DNA of 64,000 bases, from the NCBI RefSeq assembly GCF_037975245.1, contig NC_092579.1, forward strand, positions 5,641,001 to 5,705,000, written 5' to 3'. Shown in pieces: positions 1 to 12,000 of the stretch (position 1 is the stretch's first letter; the number at the start of each line of letters is the position of its first letter). The translations under genes and the position numbers were made by a program. Source of the stretch: Apostichopus japonicus. Its lineage: Eukaryota > Echinodermata > Holothuroidea > Aspidochirotida > Stichopodidae. The notes beneath the pieces were generated by a model that saw nothing but the letters and a program-made list of their open reading frames with translations, was not told the origin of the DNA and did not search any database.

Positions 1-4
1 CTAC

Positions 5-3000
5 CTCTGTTAGTCCGACACGAGAGGAGTGGCTCCAGTTTGACAGGACCTCCAGGGTAACGTGAGAGGTGCGAGTGGAGGCTGTCTTTGGCAGGGACGC
101 TGCACTCTGTTCAGGGTAGAGGTGAACAACGGAAAGTTTGATTAAATTTTAATATCTTATATAATTGTAAACAACGATAACCATATTTTTAATGTCACTA
201 GACACTGACAGAACAATAGTATCCCAAATGATACTACTTCATCACTAATATTGCATCATTACTGAAAATACATTTTTTTCAACTTAAATGCAATTCTAGC
301 AATAAATACAAACTAATGTATTGGGTGATAAACAAATTATCTACATTTTTTGCTTGCTAACATCGATCAGAAATGACTTACCTTTCGAACAGTATATGTT
401 TATTTGTTCATGGAAATATATTTAACCTTTGGATACAAATTGGCATTTATCAATTTGCTGAACGTAGAATCTTTGTTTTTGTCTTTTTAATAAAAAGGAG
501 CAAATGGCTTGTACTGGTATCACATAATACAAGGCCATAGCCTACATACTAGGCACGCAAGAGCTAGCCTAATGGATGTTCACTGTTGCGAATGTGTGAT
601 CAAAAATGGACAACTCTTTTGTAAAGCGGTAGCAATCTTGATACAATTAATAGTGAGACGTATATATAGTAGGTGATAATATATTCGATATATAAGGCAA
701 TGGAAGAATGAATGGAAATATGTATACATGCTTTGTCAATAGAATTTGAAAACTGATTGTTACCGTAAGTTAACAGTACTTGGAATCAATAACACTAGGC
801 CTCCAGACTGTTTATTAATAGTGGGTGTCCAGTTTGGAAAATTGGGGGTTCGGATGAAAGGGGTTCGGATAATCAGAATTTTACTGTACCTTTGCTCGTG
901 GAGCTAGCTTAGGGGTGTTAAAGAGGGCCAACTCCTCAGCTGAGGGGGTGCTACTGATGACACTGGTGGTTTTCTTTGGAGTCTTTTTAGAATTTGTTGA
1001 TTCCTCTACTCTTTCCAATTCTCTTAAGAGTTTCTTTTGTGACCTGTGTAATAGAAAATGTTATTGAGGAGAAAAAAAAGTAATTATTAGATCCAAAAAT
1101 GTCATTCCAGGGACAAAATACAGGAATATAATTTTTTTTTTTATTAAACTGAGTTAAATATCCCCATTTCTGGATTAAATAGTAAACTCTTTAATCTCAG
1201 TCAAGACAACAAACCATGAAGCTGTTTGATGGTGAGATTGTTTAGTATTTACAAATTCTTAACTTAATTCTGCTCACGACACAACAGCATTTTTTGTGAA
1301 ATTTAAAAAAACCTCCAGCAAACACTAAGTGACATGACATTACTGTTATTTAATTTATATCAATATAAAATAATATATATATAAATAAACATTGGAAAAC
1401 AAGAAAAAGAACTCAACGAAGCATTTCTATTTCTATAAAACATCTTTAATATATGATTACCTCTACGACAGCTAAGCAAGACAACTCCAACCTATCAAGG
1501 CTTGATAGAGTGAACTATTTTTACATCGCATTGTTGAATGAATAAAACTCAAATTACTCGAGTGCAGGCAAAACAGACATCTGGAAACTCACAATTAAAA
1601 TCGACAGATTCATCAGTTGGGATATAATGTTCCTATTCTTCAAATAGAGGTCTCGCAAAACACAAACACATGGGGGTTAGAAACGACTCAGTCGGCCCAA
1701 ACCAATCACCAATTGTCCCTTCACTGCCCCTAAAGATGCTTGTAGGAGCATCTGGTTAGTCATTTGGGCCAATCCAATTCAGAAAAAGTTTGCTGTTTGT
1801 AGCTGACTTACTTGGCATCCATTTGTTTCACTTTATCGACGACCATCTCCATCTTGTACTGATCCAGATTCTGTGATGTCATCAGATTAGATGGGATCTC
1901 CTCGGGGGTGTTATCTTCCCTTGGAGAGGCCCCAGAGGCGGCAGGTTTTGTGGGTAACTCTCTGGGAGAGCTGGTCTGCTGGCTTTCTCCTGCAACAGGT
2001 TTGAACTTTGCATCATCCTAAAAAACAAATTAAAAATTTCATAACATTAATTCTGTGAGGAGGGAGAAAGCCATCTGGAGAAAAACAGGAATAAATTGAT
2101 AAATTCTTATACAAAACCAGAGTTTAAAAATTTAAATAGTAATAAAGACGATAAGGGGGATAAGACGACGGAGTTTTATTCAAAAGTTTTCTACGACATT
2201 TATAACTTAAGACTGAAAAATATGCTTAGAACAATTAGAGAATACAGAGTTAAACTTAACCATGAGTTGATATTACTGTGCTCACATCTTTAACTCTACT
2301 TGCTGCTTCACTTGGGGTCTGTTGCAATACCACATCCTGATTTTGAGATGTCAAAGAGCTATTCTCAGCTTGCATGGCTCTCTGAATCTCTTTCAGGTCA
2401 TCCTCCTGCTGCCTCCATTGGGTACCATCTTTCTTCTTCTGAGAGGAGAGAGAACGACTGTTTCGGGGAGTTGGAGCTTCAAGTGTAAACAAAAACAGAA
2501 AGAAGGAAAATGTACATTAAAAGGAATAAGATTTGCTCATCTTCATCTAAGCCCTACAATCTTTACTCTTAAAATGGTCACTTTTTTGTCATCTGTATCG
2601 AACAATACTAGTTCTGTTTTGGTGACATATTTGCCTTATGTTAGAGATCAACTTGATTCTAACCAACTCGAAGTCATTTGTGATTCCTAATGCCAGATCT
2701 CGAAAGGGATACTTTGAACAGACTTTATGTTAATGAAATGGAAGTAAACGACAAAGGCAAATGAATATATATAAATGAAAATCGTAATGAGTTGGAAAAT
2801 CAAGAACAGAAACTTCCAGTCTCCACCAGGATTCGAACCCAGGCCTCTCGCTTTATATGCGGACACCCTAACCACTAGTCTATGGACACTGATTGTATGT
2901 CCAGAGGTTCTAAACCAGTAAGGAAGGTCTTAAGTCCGCTGTTGGCGTACATATATATATTTTTATATAGATATATATCTATATATAAACATTTCTCTCA

Positions 3001-6000
3001 AGGTTCAATAAATGTTCTTGACTCTTAACTTACTTGCAGATAAGATAATATCTGAATCCGTTGATGATCTGTTGACAGGCATCTGCTGAGGAGAGGCTCC
3101 AAGAGAGAATTCCTCGGCATCAGGTTTTCTTCTGAAAGGTCAAAGTATGAAGCAAAAGGAAATTAACAAGGAAATTATCACTTTTTTCTTCCTTGAAAGC
3201 AGACAGTCTTACTGTGACAAACATACCGAATTGAAATAGTAATTGTACACACATGAAACTGAAAATTGTAATTTTTGGGGGGGTTTCAACAGAAAAAGAG
3301 TTTACACTGGTTTCACTTTCCAATGTGAGACAATAATTATGCAAGCATTGTGGTCAAGTGGTTAAGGCAGTGGACCTGGGATCTAAGGCTTGCAGGTTTG
3401 AGTCCTGGCCAGATTGTTACGTTGTGTCCTTGGGCAAGACACTTCATCTCCATTGCCTCTCTTCACCCAGGTGTATAAATGGGGACCTGTGAGATAACCT
3501 GTCAGTTTACCATGTGGAGGGATTGTCTCTATGTTTGGCAGGTTATCATTGACCAGGGTAATATCGTTATGCACCTTGAGCCTTGGATATATCTGTGCTT
3601 TATAAATCCTCAATATTATTAATATTCTTTTTATTATGCCTCAAAGGATCTTTCTTTAAAGTTGTCAGAGAAGTTGAAGGATGTTCTACTTGTTGTAATT
3701 CAAAGTAGTGAAGAAAAGAAAAAGTTGTCTTAAATTTTGTCACTTGTTCATAAAGTTTGCAAATACTCCATAAACTATTCAAGCTGTCTGTGCTTGGAGG
3801 TTGCCTCTAGCTGGTCTTTTGTTTCACAGAAATTTACAAAATTGAAGGAATAATAGTCATAAATCAAGGACAGACTTCTCAGACAACTTAACGATAGTGA
3901 TGTGCTGATCACTTGTAATATAATTGTGACGCCCACGTAGAATTGTGCTCAATTCAACGTGCTGCTCGACCACCTAAAAATCCCCCGGGGGCATTCCACA
4001 GGGTGCTGCCATGACCCGGCACGTGCAACTATATTTTACAAGTGGCCTCACAGGTGAGGATGGTCAAATGAGATTTAAAGCGCCTCGCTTGAAGGACACA
4101 CAAGCTCATCCACTCGAACCTGCCAGCACCCAAAACTGCAATTCTTAGATTTGTAAGTCATATCGTCTTAACCAACACTTGACCGCCCAAAGTTAATATC
4201 TGACCACGAAGATGACTTACTTGGCTGAAAGATTTTGTCCTTGCCTTCTGCTTGCTGTAAAGGTAATAAGAGTAATATTAAACATATTAAAATACTTCAA
4301 AGAAACAACACACTTCCAAAAAAATTACTCTTTTCCGTACTTTTCATTTCTGTTTTTTTTAGCTGTCTTAGTTTGACAAGGCAAAAAAAAACAACTTCAT
4401 GTGGTAGTCTAGGTGACAGATGAGGAAAACAAATTTCAACTAAATTCTAAAGTGCTTTTTCTTCCCTTGTACAGAATATTTCAATGGTAGAACGACTGTC
4501 ATTTTTAATGTTAAGAATCTAACACATAACCCCACACACACCTGGATTTGGAGCTTTATACTCTCAATAGTCCTAACGAACCAGCAACAAGGGACAATTC
4601 TTCTCCAAGAAGTGAATATTTTATATTACTTTTCTAATTGACATGCTAGTGATAGTTATATTAAACAGCTAACGTTTACACATTGTTTGCTTAAAACCAG
4701 CTTATTTGGTGAAACTTATCCTTGTGGTATTTTTCCCTCTCAGATTAGACAACTTTTTTATAATAAAGCTAAAATAAGATGAATTCCACACAGTTTAGGA
4801 CCAAACCAAACCGTAATATTGTTGGTCTTTACATGGTTTACTTGATTTGTATATTCTTCATATAGACCACTATTCATATTTTTCTCCTCTTCTTAGAACC
4901 CACCTATATAAAAGGATGAAGTAAAGCATATAATTCCCCTCACAACAATGAACTCTAATTAATATATTTAATTAATTAATTACAGTATGAATTGAAGCCA
5001 GTACCTCTCTGATCCAAACCGAAGTCAAGTACAATCATATCTCCGGGTATGATGTCACACTTTTCCAAATCAGATCCTCTCGCATCGATCGCTTCAGGCC
5101 TCTCGATCTCTTCGGCGATTTCATCGTCAGAACTTGAAGTGGAATCTCTTCCGTTGCCCTGCAGAAGAAGAAGAAAACGAATAAAATACAAACTTGGGAA
5201 ATACAAATATGTTATTTCATCTATCACACCAATCAGACATAGAAAAGTAAAACTACAATGACTCCATTTGTTAATCTTCTGAACTTGAATGATGATCTTT
5301 TCCCATTGTCTTGCAGACTAAATACAGAAAGCAAAATGAAAAGCAGACTGTAATCTGAAGCAATCTCATTGGCCAGACACATTTTCAAAAGTGGAAATTT
5401 TTCCCAAGTTCTTAGCCTCTTTCCATCATTTGACATTACACTTGTACAGTACTAGCATTAATTTACAAGTGAATAACCTGTGTTGTCATGTGGCTGTACT
5501 TTGTAGTGGCATCAGAAAATGGAACAATAATTAACTCTGAAAGGTTGTTTCTAAGCTGCTGGTTTGGTTGTCATTATCTATTCTCTTGCCATGCACACAC
5601 ACTTTAGTAAAAATACATTGTTAAATCCTTGAATTGCACAGCAAATATGTGAGAATTATGTTCATTTTAAATTTCAAAACCGACACCCCTGATTATTATA
5701 CATACACCCAGTCCCTTTACGTTCTCTAAGACCATTCTCTAACTTGTTGGAAGTAGCTATTGTCATACGCCGGCCGATCCTAATTAACAGATCATTTTTC
5801 TTTTCTGGGTAAAACAAAATACTTCATAGCAAATATGCAGAACATTGCACATGATTTACTTTAGAGAACTTGATGGCGCCTTGACTTCCATTATGCAAAT
5901 TTTATATGTAAATGGCTGAAATGACACTGACTGCCCTTTATTAAACAAACATAACTTCACAGTTATCTAGCTTGCTCGCAGGTTAGGACAGAATTACCAT

Positions 6001-9000
6001 ATAGTTTAGAAAACAAGAAACATTTCCTTGGAAAACTTAAAATAGGAAACATTAATGCAACAAAAAATGAAACATTGAGGTTATACCTTCCGTGCAATGC
6101 TGTGTCTTATCTCTGCGTTAGCTTCCAGGCTTCTTCTCAAATTCTACGAAAGGAATTAGAATTAATAGATGTGACAAACGAGAAGGCACTAAAACAAGAT
6201 TACACCTCATGGAGCTCACTTGGCCAAAGCTGCTTTTAACAATAGCTGTTCCAACTTTCCAGATTTGTGAACCAGAAAGCCAAAAAGACTAAGTGATTCC
6301 TTGCCACACTTTGATAGGAGAACAGTCAAAAGTAACCCTGCGCCCCAGGATTTCTAATTGCTGACCATTATTGACTTCAAGTAGTCAGAGAGGTTCTTGT
6401 GCAAATGCTGAAGCATACGAATCAACCATCGTAAAGATTGCGTCTGCCTTCGGCATGTATTTAAAACAGACTGAAATATGAAAACCACAATTTATGTTGA
6501 TATAAGGCATAAGAAATGGTCAAGAGCTAATTACCATTTGTCTGGTACCAATTACCGTTAAACCAGTCGATCATATATTATCCTCCTCATCTCCCCCTCC
6601 TCCTTCTCCTCCCTTGTCCGCCTCCCTCTCCTTGTCCTCTTGTCTTCAACCTGTTTACCCTTCACTTGTTCTCTCAATTCCTTACCTTTACATCTTCCAA
6701 GCTCATCAACAGTTGTCCATGTATGTTCCCTTCATCGATGCAAGCTTCATCATCCTCTCCCACCTCCATCTCCTCCTCCAAAGATTCTTTGTTAAATTCC
6801 CCCGCATCGACCTCTATGTCACTTCCACCACCGTCACTGCCCTCCAAAATCATGGTCATATTTTTGTGGATCTTCATTGAAAAAGGAAAAAGGAAAATAA
6901 ATACAAATTGAATAGTGTTGCATTGGTATGACAGCTTCATGTAGCCTACTCATGGTTGCCATACTATTGTGCATTGTAACAGACATAGCCTAGCTATTGA
7001 TATAGCTTGTAATTTCATAAAAAAAGTAACTGATTCGTTACCGGAGGTGACAAAATAGCCAATGTAATCCGAGGGAGCAGAGCAAGAATGATACCTTCAT
7101 TGTTGATCGTAGAGCATATGTAAATGAGACAGCTATAGAGAGGAATAAACTTTGATGTAGCAAAAAGTCAAAATCCATATTCATGTGATCTTGTAAATTG
7201 CCTGGCAGAAATGTTACATTATATAAATGGTCACGTCATGACTTACATCCTCCAAATCTGAATCGTCATCGCCTTCTTCCTCATCTTTCTTTCCTGTTTC
7301 TCGCCAGGCATGGCCCGTCTGCTCCTCAAGACTGTCATAAACTTCAAAATCATCAGAATAATCTACAATGGGGGGAGGAAAAAAAGGCCTCAAAAGTAAA
7401 CAGAAGAACTTCAGCACTTGATAAACTTCATAACTTGACAAACATGCCTTAAATGGCTCAAAGGGAGATTCACACAAGTGACCATTAGGATACCGACTTT
7501 TTGCATATCTCACCTGCTACCTTGGTCCTTGATTTCACTTTAAGCTTTGATCCTTTATTTGTCTTGATATCCACTGAAGCCTATGAGAATAGAACATGGA
7601 AGAAAAAAATTCAAAATTGTTAAAAAAAAAGTATCTCCACAAAGTGAATGAAATCTCTAAATTATATGATAAAGTACCAAACTTGAAGTATGGGTACAAC
7701 AGCAAGGGTACAGTATGGGTATGACTAAAATGCCCCCTTGTTATGAGTACCAGTGCGGGTACAAGCATCTAAGCTCGGGTATAAGAAAGCATCAATTCTG
7801 AGTTTCTGACTAACCTGCTGCCAGTTCCTTCTCTGCACTTTACTCGGGGCTGTCTTTGCTCTTTCCTCCAGATCACTTTTAAACTTTGGCATCTGACCAA
7901 TCAGTTGTCTCCTTGGTCCATCTGCTAAAATAACGAACGTCAAGATTACTGATTAAACAGGGCCAGTAAATTGTGGCATCGAGGTCATAGTAATTCATGT
8001 CTCATTTATAGACTCGCTAGGTCTCACTGACATAAGACGTTATGAAGTAAAGTTGATGATATCTGGTAAAAATTTTGGTAATGTATACAAACCAGCGACT
8101 ATTTGTAACGTCTCATGTTTGGTTTGTCATTTAAAGGACCGACACACACAAGAAAAAAAATATTCAGGAAGGTACAATGGACATGGCCCCTTTAAGGCCC
8201 TATATTGTTAAATACTTCTTTAAATGTCAATTTGGGCTTCTTTGAAAAGGACTAAAAGATGATCAATGGAAGTATGACATGCCTGGAGTCTGGGAGAAGA
8301 AAAAGACACCAGGTGCATAGAGAGTGTTACCAGAACTTGATATGATGCAAATTAAGGACACTGTTAATATTCATACATTAATATGGATTGTACCACAATG
8401 ATGTATGCGTAAAAGAAGAGTTTTACTTTAAATACAGTAACGTTTAATAAGGTAACAAGCCTGAAAAAGTTAGCAAATGAGAAACACCATAACCATGAAT
8501 ATATTACTACTGTAGCTCTCTTAAAATCTGACATTTACCCTGACATGAAGACTGTTAGGCTACTGCATACAGTAGGAATGCACTTACTGTATGGATACTG
8601 AATGCAACGTTTACTCCACATGTGTTTTGTTGACATAAATTTACATTACATTTTAATATCAACACAGACTGGTATTGCATGATCAAGAAGGTACTGTACG
8701 CAATGTAAGTAAGGCATTAAGTGTTATCATTCATCTTTTGAAAACTGGTTTCCCTTTCCGGAGAATTCAAAAACCGTTTGTGAAACTGACTGCAATGAGG
8801 CGTTACTCCATTATGTGCTGTATATACCATTAAAGGGGCAAATTTTGAAACATAAATTCTGCAGAGATATCCATGTCAGATTCCCCTGCCCCCACCACAA
8901 TGTAGCTCATTATAGCTTTATAACTGTTTGAATTAACTATCAAGTTTCATTTCAAATGATCAAAAAGGAAAGGAAAGGAAAGGAAAGGAAAGGAAAGGAA

Positions 9001-12000
9001 AGGAAAGGAAAGGAAAGGAAAGGAAAGGAAAGGAAAGGCAAGGAAAACAATTTCTTTTGCCATAGATCCGATTCATTGCTCACTTGGACGTCAATGTAAG
9101 TAATACAAAAAAGCAACCTCTTGGCTATAACTTTGTCATTTTGCAGTTTACTTGCTGTTTGGCAAACTACATACGCTAACAGTGTGTTCATTTGGATGTA
9201 ACACAAGGTACTGAAAATGAGCCCAACATTATGTTAAACTCTAATCCCCACTTTTCACTCTCTCCCCATCTCTCCCCCCCCCCCCCTCACCCCACTCTGT
9301 CCATCTAGGAAATTCAAAGAACCTTCTTCAAACCCTAGCACAGACCAACTTAAAGTACTGAAATCATTTGTGAAGTCAGATTGATACTTACCATGAAATT
9401 AAAGGAACAGGAAGCACAATATAACATCATTGACTAAACACAAAACTGTCTTTAGTTTCGTATTCAAACAGGTTTAATAAGTTACAGGAAACTGTTGGCG
9501 TTTAATAACATTTTGTCCAAACAGAGCAATATTTGTAACTCAACAGTATGGTATATATATATATACTGTACGGTTCAACACTCTCAGAATTGAGCACTGT
9601 GTCTGCAATGTTTCACAACATAACTCAGACATTACAAAATAGCTAGTAAAAATTGTGAAATACTGTAGAATTGTAAAGGTGGAAGAGGTTACTTAAAAAT
9701 GAACATATTCAACATTTGGGAATTTGTAGTCACAGTGTGTTCATGCAGACAGGACAGCACGTTTCCTCCCTCTACAATGGAAAAATGTGTCAAACATTGT
9801 ATTAAACTCTCACCCCCAAACTCCAATCCCTGCCCTCATCTCATTCCTTTGTCCATAGATCTAAGAAATTCAAACAACCACTTTAACACCTTAGCACAGA
9901 TCAAGTAAATAGTACCGATAATGATACATGTGAAAGCTAAATTGATACTTAAAAGTAACATTTGGAGAACGGCAGGTATAACATCATAGATAATAAATGA
10001 CATTGCCTTTGGTTTCATATTACAATTAGCTAAAAACAGGTTCAACAGTAAACTGACTTCCTGGTACCATTCACAATGTATGGTAGTCGCTGTTTGTCAA
10101 TGTACCCAGATGTTGCTTCCGCAATGTACCCAGATGTTGCCCAATACATGTACCCAGATGTTGCTTCATTTGTTTAATATTATTATATTATTTATATCAT
10201 TTTTACTCACCTCCTGCAGTCTTTGGCTTATTTGTGGTCGGTTTCCTGGGAGAATATTTCATGTTTTCTAAAGCTTTCAGGTTTTCATTCGCTCCATTAA
10301 CATACAATGAAAAGCCTTGTTCCTTCCTTTCCAATTCAATCTGGTCATCATCTTTGGCTTTCAACTTCTTCAGCACTCTTTGTAAAATAACAAAAACCAA
10401 ATTAGTAATGTTCAAACGATTATGCATAACAGAAAATACCGATTACCGATTATTTTTTTCATAATCGTACCGATTCCGATTATTTGAAAATGAGACAATA
10501 TCCCGTTTATACGAAATCGGCAATCAAGTTTGTGATAAAAACAATTATTGTTGTGATTTTCCTCCGTTTCCTTTTGCTTCGTTGTAATACAAGGCTCTTA
10601 GGTATCCTTTTGTATGTACCAAATAACCTCTGGAGTTTCTCGGAAAGAAAAAAAAAATTTTTTTTTTTAATTTCCAAAATACAAAAATATGACATCCTAC
10701 ATGTACCTAGTCAGCACTGTGCTAAGCGAAAGGCCTAAACACCTCAATGTGAATGTCACCTGTTAATGGCTTGAAATGGGCTAAGAATAGTTACTCAAAA
10801 TATCCATCTCAAAATGTATCTCAGACAAACCATCCATCTTCAATCTTTACCAAAGTGTAAATTTTAATTACATATTGCCTTCATTCCGACATTATTTTGT
10901 ACTTATTTTCAGTATGATACCATTTATGAACAAATAGAAATGTTACGAACCTGAAGTTAAACATACCTATTCGTTACCTATTTAACTCCATTCAGGTTCA
11001 ATTAGAAAATGTAAGCTTAGGCCAATCAAACTGAAAAGCAAATTGTACCATCGTAACTTGTTTAAAATTACTGTAAAATGTTACCAGATTGATGTAAAGA
11101 AACAGTGGCGTAGGAAGGTACTTTTGAGTGGGGGGGCTGAAGACTGATGGCCGGCCTGGGGGAGGGGAAATTTTTTGCATTTCCAGGTGGCCTCAGATGC
11201 AATTTGGTGCAATATAGCACTCTTCAACCCACCCACTCCATTTTGTAAATAATTTTGCATTTTCACCTGGCCTTAGATGCAATTTGGTGCTCCAAATGAA
11301 ATTTTTTTCTCATTTGAAAATGAAAAAGGGGTTTTCTGACTTGCAAAGCGGGGGGGCCGAATGATACTTCCGCCCCTCCACATTTTTCACTGGGGGCTGG
11401 TGCCCCCCCAGCCCCCCCGGTTCCTACGCCCTTGTAAAGAAATAATAACAACTAGAAACTACTCCAATATAAAATATAACATTCCCTCTTTAAGACATAG
11501 CTCATACTGTACCTTCCAAACAAATGCCGATTTCCAGCAAATTGAAAGTTGTAAACTAAGCTACGCATTTTTTGGGGCAAACCGATGGTTAGGCTACATT
11601 TCCCATTGACTTAGTGTAGTTGTTAGGCTAACATGTGGTCAAGATTGCAGTTTACATGGATATTTTTATTTTTTATTTGCGACACAACTAGAGCAAATAA
11701 ACAGATGGCAAGGTTAGATTTCCATGCAGTTGACTTAGTGTGAAGTAAGGCTACCATGTGGTCGGAGATTTGTGGGGATTTTAGGTTATTGTCGCTGGTA
11801 CTGAAATTGCTTCGTGTAGGCCGTAATTTGCCAGTCACTCTGTGGGAAATTCCCGGTGATTGTGCGTGACCCTCCTACACTGCTTCAAATTTGATGCGGG
11901 ATGTGAGAACTGTTTGCGCGATTCGCAACTGCAACTGCAATTCCTTATTCGCGAAATTGGTATTGCTGCCATGCTTACTGTGCCGAGAAATATGAGGGTC

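Noticed and set aside
6614..6911. Plus-strand ORFs at 6.6-6.9 kb
   Set aside because: Shadows of the KATNIP exon 6686-6871 on the opposite strand.
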